64,000 bases of DNA, from the NCBI GenBank assembly GCA_036399055.1, contig DASWNX010000029.1:62001-126000 (forward strand), written 5' to 3'. A program made the position numbers and the translations under genes. Source of the stretch: Jatrophihabitans sp. Its GTDB lineage: Bacteria; Actinomycetota; Actinomycetes; Mycobacteriales; Jatrophihabitantaceae. The notes below the pieces were generated by a model that did not search any database, was not told the origin of the DNA, and saw only the letters and a list, made by a program, of their open reading frames with translations. This document shows positions 36,928 through 45,109 of this stretch, piece by piece; the first letter of the stretch is position 1; each line of letters begins with the position of its first letter.

Positions 36928-37929
36928 ATGAGCCAGCCAAGGGTCATCGTCGGAGTCGACGGCTCCCGGGCAGCCGAGAACGCACTGCTGTGGGCAGCGG
37001 GCGAGGCCCAGCGCAGGAGCGCCCGGTTGGTGATCGCCTACGCCGGAGACGCAGAGTTGATGCCGCTGCCGCTAAAGTACGCGGCTGCGCATTCGGGCGG
37101 CCCCCTGCTGGCCGCCTCTCGAAGGCTGGTGTCCGATGCCGGTTTCCACTGCGAGGTCGACACGATCTGCCGGAACCAGCCCGCGGTTGTCCTGCTCAGC
37201 GAATTGGGGAGGGGGGCCGAACTGCTGGTCGTCGGCGCGCATGGAATGGCACGCACCTGCTGCAGCTCCCTCGGATCGGTGGCATACGGTGTGGTGGCTC
37301 ACGCGCCCTGCTCGGTGGCCGTGATCGGCCCTTGGCCACCCAGCGAAACCGGTTCGGTGAATGCCGGCCAGCGTCGGCCAGTGACCGTGGGAGTCACCGC
37401 CAACCCGACGTGCACGGCGACCCTGGAGTTCGCCTTCGCGGAAGCGGCACTACGCGAGTCTGTCGTCAAGGCTGTGCACAGCTGGGCTGAGGCCGACTGG
37501 TCAGAAGCAGCTGCGCTGGCGATGCTGCCCCGGACCGGCCAGGCCGTGCGTGCTCATCATGAGAACCGGTTGGCTTCAATCCTCGTCCCGCTGCGCCAGA
37601 AGTACCCGGACATCGCGGTGGAGCTCTGCGTGTCCGGGGATCCCGTGGCCAGGAGCTTGGCCGATGCGAGTGAAGGATCGAGCATGCTGGTGCTGGGCTG
37701 CCGGCACCCCGGCGGGCCGCTCGGGCCGACGGCCGCCCGATTGGTCCATGTCAGCCGGTGCCCGGTGGTGATCGTGGGCAACCCTCCGGTGACCACCGGA
37801 GGGTTGCCCACTCGAGAACTTTCGGTTGTTGGTGAGCACGCCGTGACCACGCCGGGCGGCGCGACCGCGGTCTCCCGGGTCGAGTGGTGCTGGGCATCGA
37901 TCGTCCCCCAGACCCCGACGCCTGCATGA
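36928..37929 (+). CDS. Universal stress protein, tandem Usp domains
   Basis: A 333-residue protein. Domain 1: VIVGVDGSRAAENALL and LVVGAHGMARTCCSSLGSVA. Domain 2 is divergent: VTVGVTANPTCTATLEFA and LVLGCRHPGGPLGPTAARLV, ending CPVVIVGN. The nucleotide loops deviate from the usual G-x2-G-x9-GS, so ATP binding may be weakened. The last ~40 residues lie beyond the normal domain end, run through a long hairpin and lead into a decayed third Usp domain, so the annotated C-terminus may be an accident of frameshifting. Confidence 0.85.
   Translation: MSQPRVIVGVDGSRAAENALLWAAGEAQRRSARLVIAYAGDAELMPLPLKYAAAHSGGPLLAASRRLVSDAGFHCEVDTICRNQPAVVLLSELGRGAELLVVGAHGMARTCCSSLGSVAYGVVAHAPCSVAVIGPWPPSETGSVNAGQRRPVTVGVTANPTCTATLEFAFAEAALRESVVKAVHSWAEADWSEAAALAMLPRTGQAVRAHHENRLASILVPLRQKYPDIAVELCVSGDPVARSLADASEGSSMLVLGCRHPGGPLGPTAARLVHVSRCPVVIVGNPPVTTGGLPTRELSVVGEHAVTTPGGATAVSRVEWCWASIVPQTPTPA
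37775..37810. repeat. Perfect 17-bp inverted repeat (36-bp hairpin)
   Basis: TGGGCAACCCTCCGGTG, then AC, then its exact reverse complement. It lies inside the Usp frame at the junction between the second Usp domain and the non-homologous tail. There is no T-run, so a classical terminator is not clear, but RNA from here would form a very stable stem. It may be the former end of the gene or the scar of a rearrangement. Confidence 0.85.
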
Positions 37930-38200
37930 GGTTGGCGTGCGCGCAAGCGTTGAGACACGGTCTGCCGCTGCACATCGTGCATGCCTACGGCGGCCGTCGA
38001 TGATCTACAGGAGCATGCGCGTTCGGATCATTGGCGCCGACGCCTGGCGGCTGGAGCGGAGTCGCGCACATTCCCTGGTAGCCGCCGCGATCGACAGGGC
38101 AGCACAGCTGCACCCCGGCATTCACGTGACCGGCGAGGCGATCGCGGGCCGGCCGCGCTCGGTGCTGATGGAGCAAGCAGCGACGGCTGCCCTTTGGTGA
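37887..38200 (+). pseudogene. Decayed Usp domain
   Basis: Successive frames give VLGIDRPPDPDACMRLA and ALRHGLPLHIVHAYGG, typical of a Usp N-terminus. After a stop and a frame change they give LVAAAIDRAAQLHPGIHV, TGEAIAGRPRSVLMEQA and VIGSD, typical of the Usp middle. The nucleotide-binding end is missing. It overlaps the tail of the upstream Usp gene and precedes the flavohaemoprotein, and appears to be a frameshifted, truncated Usp. Confidence 0.7.
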
Positions 38201-38343
38201 TCGGCTCCGACCACCCAACACCAGGTACCAGCCCACCGTCGTGGCGAGATCACCCCGCCCGCTAGATCTGCGGCACGTGCCCGCGCGGCTCGCACCAGGC
38301 GACGCGGCGGACCAGCCTTCAACGAGAGCCCGAGGACCCGACC

Positions 38344-39573
38344 ATGACCCTGACCGCGACCGCCCGCCCCGCCGTCCAGCTACTGTCCCCGAGATCGGAG
38401 GCCGTCATCGCCGCGACCGCCGGCCTGGTCGCTGCGCACGCGGAGCAGATCACCGCCCGCTTCTACCCGCGCATGTTCGCCGAGCGCCCAGAACTGCTGC
38501 GAGTATTTAGCCTGTCCAATCAGGCGACCGGTGAGCAAAGCCGTGCGCTCGCCGCGTCTGTGGTGGCCTACGCGGTTCAGCTCATCGACCCGTCCGCACC
38601 GTCGTTCGCCCACGTCATGACGCGCATCGCGCACAAGCACACCTCGTTGGGTATTCGGCCCGAGCAGTACACGATCGTCGGACATCACCTGCTCGCTGCG
38701 GTCGGTGAAGTGCTCGGCGACGCTGTGACCGCCGAAGTCGCCGACGCGTGGAGCGAGGTGTATTGGTTGTTCGCCACCCAGCTGATTGCCGAGGAGTCGC
38801 GGCTCTATGCCCGGGCGGGGGTCGACCCGAGCACACCGACCCGCCCCTTCCGGGTGGCGCGACGCATCGAGGAGACCGACAACGTTGTGTCACTCGTACT
38901 CGAACCGGCCGATGGCGCGCCGGTCCCCGACATCGAGCCGGGCCAGTACGTCTCGCTGTTCGTCGACCTGCCCGGCGGTGACCGCCAGCCCCGGCAATAC
39001 ACGGTGTCTTCTACCGCGGTCGGTACTCGCCTTCAGGTCACCATCCGTAAGGTCCTCGGGACCGGTGGGGCGCCGGACGGTCGCGTCTCGTCCTACCTGC
39101 ACGACCACGTCGTTGCCGGGGACGTCGTTGATGTCAGCGCTCCCGCCGGTGACCTCGTCGTGCCATCCTCAGATTCACCGCTTCTGCTCGCCACCGCCGG
39201 CGCCGGCATCACCACCGTGCTCCCCATCGTCGAGCACATCGCGCGGACCCAGCCTCAGCGACCAGTGATCGTCGCTCACGCCGACCGGACGGCCAGCGAC
39301 CACGCCCTTCGAGAGACGGTGCTGCACGCCGGAAGTCAGATCGACGACTTCACCCACTACACCTGGTACGAAAGCGTTGACATCGACGACCACCGCTCCC
39401 AAGCCGGGCTCATGGACCTCGGCGCCGTGCCGCTCCCCGATAACGTCCACGCATTCACCTGCGGCCCCCTGCCGTTCATGCGCCAAGTCCGGACCACGTT
39501 GCTCAACAGAGGCATTCCCTCTGACCACATCCGCTATGAAGTCTTCGGGCCTGACCTGTGGGCAGCGCAGTAG
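38344..39573 (+). CDS. hmp: Flavohaemoprotein, nitric oxide dioxygenase
   Basis: A 409-residue enzyme that converts NO and O2 to nitrate with NAD(P)H. The globin domain (1-150) has the distal region RFYPRMFAERPELLRVF and the proximal His in IAHKHTSLGI; the FAD-binding domain has RQYTVSS (about 219-225); the NAD domain has LLLATAGAGITTVLPIVEHI and ends with FTCGPLPFM and YEVFGP. Length and order match Hmp exactly. With the Usp genes upstream it forms a nitrosative/hypoxic stress group. Confidence 0.95.
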   Translation: MTLTATARPAVQLLSPRSEAVIAATAGLVAAHAEQITARFYPRMFAERPELLRVFSLSNQATGEQSRALAASVVAYAVQLIDPSAPSFAHVMTRIAHKHTSLGIRPEQYTIVGHHLLAAVGEVLGDAVTAEVADAWSEVYWLFATQLIAEESRLYARAGVDPSTPTRPFRVARRIEETDNVVSLVLEPADGAPVPDIEPGQYVSLFVDLPGGDRQPRQYTVSSTAVGTRLQVTIRKVLGTGGAPDGRVSSYLHDHVVAGDVVDVSAPAGDLVVPSSDSPLLLATAGAGITTVLPIVEHIARTQPQRPVIVAHADRTASDHALRETVLHAGSQIDDFTHYTWYESVDIDDHRSQAGLMDLGAVPLPDNVHAFTCGPLPFMRQVRTTLLNRGIPSDHIRYEVFGPDLWAAQ

Positions 39574-40204
39574 CCACCTCGAAAGGCCTCAGCGCCAGTT
39601 CACGACCGATCACCGCACGAAAGCGCAGAGCACCTCACAGGCCTGCTCGCCAGCGCTGACGGAGCCAACACGCTCTGGCGACACCTAGGGCGACAGGCGC
39701 GGACACCTATTCCTGGATCGCTGAAGCCCGTGCCGGCGACACCGACGGTGACAGCGTCTGCATGATCAACAGTGATCAGAATCAACGCACGGAAGCCCGC
39801 AGCAATTCATGTCACTGTACGGATCTTCGAGGTAGACCCGGTTACGTCCGGATCGATCCGTAAAGCGGCCGGCTTGGAGGTCGAAACGGTTGCCGATTGG
39901 ATCGGACTCGTTGTGGTGAGCTACCACCAGTTCTGGCTGATCGGCCCCGCCGGACTGCCGGCAGCACGGGACATGAATTCCGACGCATCATCGGTATCGA
40001 TCTCTACCCCGATGGGGCCATGATTCGGGCCGGTCGGTGCTCACGCAGTAAGTGTGCGGGCAGCCACGGATCGCGGCCACAGATTAGCTTGCGCGTGGCT
40101 ACGTCCTGGTGTCGATGGGGGGGTGATCATCCGCTGAGAGCGGCCGGTACTGACGCCGGACCTAGTGCAGGAGCCATCCCGGATTGCCACGCGCAGCAGG
40201 TCCG
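39574..40204. other. Intergenic region without supported gene
   Basis: About 630 bp between the convergent flavohaemoprotein and phosphonate operon. Frames of 60-120 codons exist, but none has a recognisable motif or good RBS. It marks the boundary between the stress-gene block and the phosphonate operon. No clear terminator was recognised. Confidence 0.4.
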
Positions 40205-41068
40205 TCACAGCAAAGTGCCGTCCCGATCAGGATGCGGCGCCAGTTCGGCGAGCACGCCGAAGTGATCACTGGCCCAGATACCGCGGACCGGCTCGTCAAA
40301 GACCACGGCGCAGCTGAGCACCCGCAGGGTCGGGTCTCGGTCGGCGGCCCGAACCATCACATAGTCCAGCCGTCGGCCTAGCTCGAGCGGCGTGTCGCCG
40401 GTCCGGACGAGTTCGTTGCGCGGGTCGAAGGTGTGCCCGTCAGCGGTTCCGTGCACGGCAGTCCAGGCGTCCCGGTACATGACGCTGGTCTGGTCGAGCG
40501 ATTGCATGCCCGTCCAAAATCGCACGCTGGCCGACTCGGGGCTCCCGTTGAAGTCACCCGCCACAACAACATGTCGATCACCGCGGGCGGCAAGCTTCTC
40601 CAACTCCCGCGCGGTGGTAAGGGCTTGGACCTCGCGTTCGTATTCGTAGTCGCGCTGCCATGCCGGGGTGTAGCCGACGAACAGCACCGTGCCGATCGGC
40701 TCCGACGCCGTTACCTCCGCGATCATCGCCGCCACCGGGAACCGGGCCGGACGGCCGATGCTGACCAGATCGAGTTCGCGGACCTCGCTCATCGGCAACC
40801 GGCTGGCCAGCGTCAATCCGGTTCCGTCGGCGGCCCGATCGCGCTGGTGCCAGATCGTGTACTCCGGCCCCAGCAGGTCTCGAGCCTGGTCGACGTCGTC
40901 GGTCACCACGGTCTCCACCAGCGTCACGAGATCGGCATCCATCCTGCGCAATCCCTGCCGCAGGATCTCTCGGCGCTGGGGCCAGGGGTCGGCCAGCCCG
41001 TAGACGTTGAGTTGCAGAACGCGGAGGCGTGGCTCCGTCGGCGTCGGCGTGTCGTTCCTTGACGTCAC
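40205..41068 (-). CDS. Endonuclease/exonuclease/phosphatase-family hydrolase
   Basis: A 287-residue Mg-dependent phosphoesterase of the EEP fold. Core residues are seen in LQLNVYGL (Asn), LVTLVETV (Glu), VVVAGDFNGSP (Asp-x-Asn), GRRLDYVMVR (Asp) and WASDHFGVLAEL (Asp-His). There is no signal peptide. Its GTG overlaps the oxygenase stop by 4 bp, so it is the last gene of the phosphonate operon. It probably hydrolyses a phosphodiester in the pathway, for instance release of CMP from a cytidylylated phosphonate; that role is inference, since EEP enzymes act on many substrates. Confidence 0.85.
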   Translation of the reverse strand: MTSRNDTPTPTEPRLRVLQLNVYGLADPWPQRREILRQGLRRMDADLVTLVETVVTDDVDQARDLLGPEYTIWHQRDRAADGTGLTLASRLPMSEVRELDLVSIGRPARFPVAAMIAEVTASEPIGTVLFVGYTPAWQRDYEYEREVQALTTARELEKLAARGDRHVVVAGDFNGSPESASVRFWTGMQSLDQTSVMYRDAWTAVHGTADGHTFDPRNELVRTGDTPLELGRRLDYVMVRAADRDPTLRVLSCAVVFDEPVRGIWASDHFGVLAELAPHPDRDGTLL

Positions 41069-41940
41069 ATCGCCGCCTCCCCAGCCCGTTCAGTTCGCTG
41101 GATCCAGGTGCGCAGCATCAGTCGTCTAGGTCCACCGTCGGGCGCATCGACGAAGGCGGTGCGGCCATGCAGCAGAGACCGATTGTTGATCACGATCAAC
41201 TGGCCCGGCTCCAGGCGGATACTCGACTGCACCTCCGGATCATCCAGCAGCGCGTCCAGCGCGTCCAGCGCCGCGACCTGGCGCGGCGTCAGCGCCGGAA
41301 CGTGTGGGTGTCGATGGCCGATCTCGACGTACTCGCGGAGATAGCAAATCCGCAATGGCGCCAGCGAGAGGATCGGGCGTGCGACGGTGGGCGGATCGGC
41401 ATCAGCGTCGCGCCGGTCGAAGTGGAACTCATGTCGCAGCTCCTCGATGACCCAGACGGGTAGCCGTTCCAACAGCACCTCGGCATGCACGATGCGCAGT
41501 TCCCCTCCAGTCCTGGCCTGATGCAAGCAGAACAATGCGAAGCAGTCCGGCACCGGTGACGGGTAGTGCGGCCCGTCGGTATGCAGGTTGCCGCCATCCC
41601 GGGAGTCGGAATAGCGCCCGGTGGCGCCCTCGCCCAGCCGCAACCCTCGGTCCATGACCTGACGCAGCAATGCGCCGTGGCCATCCTGGGACAGCGGACG
41701 TCCGAGTAGCTGGCTCACGGCCAGGCTCACCGTGCCGGCTTCGTCCACGGTTAGGTCGGCCATGCTCGTCAGCAAGAAGACGCCCGGCTCGCCGTCCAAG
41801 TGCGCGGTGGCCAGCTCGTGCACCCGCTGTTCCAGCGTAGCCGTCCGGCGGCCGGCCAGCAGGTCGGCCACCTCGATGTCTGACACCTGGTACGTGATCG
41901 AGTCCGCGATCGGCAGGTCCAGCAGATTTCTCATCCACAT
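41065..41940 (-). CDS. Fe(II)/2-oxoglutarate dioxygenase, TauD/clavaminate-synthase-like
   Basis: A 291-residue non-haem iron oxygenase. The iron triad is visible as His and Asp in LHTDGPHYP and the distal His in NNRSLLHGRTAF, with the 2-oxoglutarate Arg in RRLMLRTWIQ. It would hydroxylate, desaturate or cyclise an intermediate. ATG 41940 directly follows the kinase stop (TGAATG). In other phosphonate pathways 2-oxoglutarate enzymes hydroxylate the phosphonate carbon chain (for example DhpA), so the hydroxyethylphosphonate backbone or its conjugate is a likely substrate; that is inferred from position. Confidence 0.88.
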   Translation of the reverse strand: MWMRNLLDLPIADSITYQVSDIEVADLLAGRRTATLEQRVHELATAHLDGEPGVFLLTSMADLTVDEAGTVSLAVSQLLGRPLSQDGHGALLRQVMDRGLRLGEGATGRYSDSRDGGNLHTDGPHYPSPVPDCFALFCLHQARTGGELRIVHAEVLLERLPVWVIEELRHEFHFDRRDADADPPTVARPILSLAPLRICYLREYVEIGHRHPHVPALTPRQVAALDALDALLDDPEVQSSIRLEPGQLIVINNRSLLHGRTAFVDAPDGGPRRLMLRTWIQRTERAGEAAM

Positions 41941-42492
41941 TCACATCCTTGAGGCGCAGAGGCTCACGATCCGGTCGGCGACGTCGGCAGGTGTCGTCGT
42001 TCCGTGGTTGGCCACCCGGAGATCTGGTCGTAGCGGGTACTCCGCCGGCACGCCCACCCCCACCACGTCCTGCCCGGCTCCGTCGTACAGCCCCTTGGAG
42101 TTGCGGCGCGCCAGCTCAGCTGCCGGCACGTCCAAGAAGACCTCGAAGTAGTTACGAAGGTTCATCCGGTTCCACCGCTGTACGTCGTGGAACAGGGCGA
42201 TGGTTGAGCAGAGGACGACATGGCCCTGCACGGCGAGCAATCCGCACAGCCGGGCGTAGACGAAAGCTAGCTCATGGCGGCCGCCATAGTCGAAGCTGCC
42301 CACGACTCCTAGCGCCGACCGGAGCTCGTCGCCATCCAGCAGGATCGGTGTGACTCCGCGGGAGCGTAATCGGACCAGCAACTCGCGGGCGAGAGTGGTC
42401 TTTCCGGCACCCGACATGCCGGTGATCCAGATGACGCAGCCGCTGCCGACAATCTCGCCCGGCGCCGTGGCAGCAGTGTGCTGGTCAGTCAT
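41941..42492 (-). CDS. Adenylylsulfate-kinase-like (CysC-like) kinase
   Basis: A 183-residue P-loop kinase. The Walker A is GMSGAGKTT (25-33), followed by LLDGDELRSALG like the DGD-N/E-x-R motif of APS kinases, and later AELARRNSKGLYDGA. The middle section (STIALFHDVQRWNRMN, then YFEVFLDVP) resembles, as I recall, the CysC-like kinases of capsule loci, such as the Campylobacter cytidine-diphosphoramidate 3'-kinase, more than housekeeping APS kinases. No ATP sulfurylase gene is near. It may 3'-phosphorylate a CMP-phosphonate rather than APS. ATG 42492 overlaps the exporter stop by 4 bp. Confidence 0.85.
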   Translation of the reverse strand: MTDQHTAATAPGEIVGSGCVIWITGMSGAGKTTLARELLVRLRSRGVTPILLDGDELRSALGVVGSFDYGGRHELAFVYARLCGLLAVQGHVVLCSTIALFHDVQRWNRMNLRNYFEVFLDVPAAELARRNSKGLYDGAGQDVVGVGVPAEYPLRPDLRVANHGTTTPADVADRIVSLCASRM

Positions 42493-44381
42493 CTCCCACC
42501 ACCACGCCTCGTGCGCGCCTGCCATCGGCCTGCTGCTCGGACCACGAGCTGTCGGCGCCGCAGGACGAGCAGGCTCCAAACCCGCACTCGGCTGCGCCGG
42601 TCCCGCTGCCCGGGTATCAGGACCAGGACCGCGATCCAGGCCGCTACAACCAGACAACCGGCGGCGGTGTAGGCACCGGCGAAGCCGGCGCCCGAGCCCG
42701 CCAGCGAGACCAGCACCGCCACCGCGAATGCGCCGCCGACATGCGTTGAGGTCTCGAAAAGGCCGGCGGCTACCCCGTGTGCCACGTCGGCCTCCCGGGC
42801 CCGGGCGGCAGCCGACTCGGCGGCGCGTTCCGCATTGTCCAGCAACATCGTCAACGTCTCCGGACGCAGACTCGGGCCGGGATGGTCGGCGAGTCCCTCC
42901 ACCGACTCCTGCACCGCCTCGACCATCGAAGCCACAACCTCCGGCTCGGCTGCGGGGACCGGCGCCTCCTGGGAAGGGCTGCCCACCGTCTCCACCACGG
43001 CCTCGTCGATGGCCTGCTCGATCGTGCTGACCACGCTGGCCGCAACCTCGATGTCCACCGGCTCGGGGGCCGTTGCCGCGGTTGCCACGACAGCCTCACT
43101 CACGGCCTCGTCGATCGCCTCGTCCACCGCCCGGTCGGAGGCTTCCTCGGCTGCTTCACCGACCGCCTCACTGCTCAGCGCGACATAGGTGGCGCTGTTG
43201 AACAGGCCTTGCAACACGAACCACGGCAGCACTGCGATCAGGTAGTTCGACCAACCTGACATGAGTGCAAGTCCGAGCATCGACAAGGCGGCCACCAGCA
43301 ACGTGCCGACCCCGATCCGGCGGGCGCCGAGTCGCGGCAGTGCCCGTCCGGCGACCACGCTGCCGATGCTGGTGGCGATCAGCGCAGGTGCCAGTGCGGC
43401 CCCGGCCCCTGCTGCCGACAGTTTGTGCACGCTCTGCAGATGCAGGCTGCCGATGACCACCACGGCCGTATGCACCGAGGATTGCGCGGCTATACCGATG
43501 CAACACCCGGCCAGCCGGCGGGACCGCAGCAGGTGCACGTCGACCAGCGGGTCGGGCGCGTGGCGTTCCCAGACGATGAAGCCCGTCAGCAGCAGCAATC
43601 CAACGACTAACGGACCGAGCACGCCGTAGTCATTGATGCCACCCGCGGTTTCGACATGTCCGAACGCGTACACGACGGCCACCAGACCGGTGGTGCCGAG
43701 GGCAGCGGCGGACAGGTCCAGGCGCCGGCCCCGCCGGATACCTTGCGGATCGGAAGGCAAGTAGTGGCCGGCGGCCACCACAGCGGCTGCGTTCAACGGG
43801 ATCGTCATCAGAAAGATCCAATGCCAGCCCAACGCGTCGGTCAGCAGGCCGCCGAACACCGCGCCCGCCAGGCCTGCCGTGCCGCCGGACACCGACATGA
43901 CGGAGAATGCCCGACTGCGCCAAGGCTCCGTCGGAAACAACGAACCGGTCAGGGCAAGCGCGGCCGGCAGCGCACACGCGGCAGCGGCGCCCTGCAGGGC
44001 ACGTCCGATCAACAGCGTCGTCAGGTCGGCCGACAGGCCGGCCACCGTCGTGCCAGCTGCCAGCACTGCCAGGCTGGCGAGCAGCATTCGCCGGCGGCCG
44101 AAGATGTCAGCGGCACGCCCACCGGCCAGCAGCAGTCCGGCGATGGACAGCGAATACATGTTGATGACCCACTGAAGCTGGCCGGCCTGCAACCCCAGAT
44201 CCCGGCGGATAGCCGGCAGCGCCGTCGCGACCGACAGGCTGTCGAAGACCACCAGGAACAAACCGGAACCGAGAACCACGGCACAGGCGAGCGGCCGGGC
44301 CGCCGCGCGGTCGGGAAGCGGATCATCCGAGGCGCCCGCACCGGTCAGTCGCGCGTCACCGGTGACGCAGGAGTCAGTCAC
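42489..44381 (-). CDS. MFS exporter with large acidic insertion
   Basis: A 630-residue DHA2-like transporter: FDSLSVATALPAIRRDLGL, VINMYSLSIAGLLLAGGRAADIFGRRR (motif A) and SVSGGTAGLAGAVFGGLL (motif C region). Between ATYVALSSEA and DVAHGVAAGLFETSTHVGG lies an extra ~125-residue Ala/Glu/Asp/Val-rich stretch (about 404-532) with repeated AIDEAV-like units, where relatives have a short loop. GTG 44381 overlaps the cytidylyltransferase stop by 4 bp; GTG 44393 is an alternative. Likely exports the phosphonate product. Confidence 0.88.
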   Translation of the reverse strand: MTDSCVTGDARLTGAGASDDPLPDRAAARPLACAVVLGSGLFLVVFDSLSVATALPAIRRDLGLQAGQLQWVINMYSLSIAGLLLAGGRAADIFGRRRMLLASLAVLAAGTTVAGLSADLTTLLIGRALQGAAAACALPAALALTGSLFPTEPWRSRAFSVMSVSGGTAGLAGAVFGGLLTDALGWHWIFLMTIPLNAAAVVAAGHYLPSDPQGIRRGRRLDLSAAALGTTGLVAVVYAFGHVETAGGINDYGVLGPLVVGLLLLTGFIVWERHAPDPLVDVHLLRSRRLAGCCIGIAAQSSVHTAVVVIGSLHLQSVHKLSAAGAGAALAPALIATSIGSVVAGRALPRLGARRIGVGTLLVAALSMLGLALMSGWSNYLIAVLPWFVLQGLFNSATYVALSSEAVGEAAEEASDRAVDEAIDEAVSEAVVATAATAPEPVDIEVAASVVSTIEQAIDEAVVETVGSPSQEAPVPAAEPEVVASMVEAVQESVEGLADHPGPSLRPETLTMLLDNAERAAESAAARAREADVAHGVAAGLFETSTHVGGAFAVAVLVSLAGSGAGFAGAYTAAGCLVVAAWIAVLVLIPGQRDRRSRVRVWSLLVLRRRQLVVRAAGRWQARTRRGGGR

Positions 44382-45109
44382 CGCCACCCCCACGGCGCGC
44401 CGGCCAGCTGCGCCGCGTCAGCCACCTTCAGGTCATGCGGGGTGTCGATCTCGGTCCACTCGTCGCGGCGAGCGCACAGCGGCCGGATCGTCCGGAGCTT
44501 TGCCAGCCGGCGAATCGCGAACTGGTACCAGACGTCTGTCTGACCTTGGGCGATCATATCCTCAATCACAGCTCGAAAGGCTGCGGCGCCATCGGCCGTC
44601 CAATGTGACAGGCCGAAAAACTCGCCCGAAACCCGGTCCGGCGGCAGCTGCTTGTCCAGATGCCACACCCGTCCGTCGCGTAGCTCCACCGCCATATCGA
44701 TCTCCTCCGGAGTCCGCTCCCGGTCGATAACCATGGCGTCCGACTCGCTGCCGAGCAGCATCCGCAACAGTCGCGGCGCAACGAGGATGTCGGAATCCAC
44801 GACGGCCAAGCCATGCGTCCAATGCTCGAAGGAGGCTTGCAGCGAAACGATGCTGTTGCTGGTCCGATAACTCTGATTGAGCACGAAGGCCACCGGCGGC
44901 CGGCGCGACAGCGCCGTGACGAAGTCGACGACCATCTCCGACCGGTATCCCAGCACGCACACCACGAGTTCGACCTCGAGATCGCACAGCTGCGCCAGCA
45001 GCCGCTCGATGATCGGTACCCCGGCGATCTCCACCAGGCACTTGGGCCGCTGCTCGGTATAGGGACGCAGGCGCTCACCCAAGCCCGCCGCCGGCACGAC
45101 AACCTTCAT
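44378..45109 (-). CDS. Nucleotidyltransferase, probable phosphonate cytidylyltransferase
   Basis: A 243-residue LicC/PntC-type sugar-nucleotidyltransferase fold. AAGLGERLRPYTEQRPKCLV (7-26) is the NTP-binding loop with the catalytic Lys, NQSYRTSNSIVSL resembles the N-x2-Y-x3-N motif of choline/phosphonate cytidylyltransferases, VVDSDI is the metal Asp, and EWTEIDTPHDL closes the site. Placed directly after the hydroxyethylphosphonate-forming dehydrogenase (TGATG overlap), it most likely makes CMP-5'-hydroxyethylphosphonate. Fosfomycin synthesis in Streptomyces has an equivalent step. CTP specificity is inferred. Confidence 0.85.
   Translation of the reverse strand: MKVVVPAAGLGERLRPYTEQRPKCLVEIAGVPIIERLLAQLCDLEVELVVCVLGYRSEMVVDFVTALSRRPPVAFVLNQSYRTSNSIVSLQASFEHWTHGLAVVDSDILVAPRLLRMLLGSESDAMVIDRERTPEEIDMAVELRDGRVWHLDKQLPPDRVSGEFFGLSHWTADGAAAFRAVIEDMIAQGQTDVWYQFAIRRLAKLRTIRPLCARRDEWTEIDTPHDLKVADAAQLAGAPWGWR

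Noticed and set aside
36482..36940. 152-codon leftward ORF between the Usp genes
   Set aside because: It covers the start and ribosome-binding site of the rightward Usp gene and has no protein-family features.
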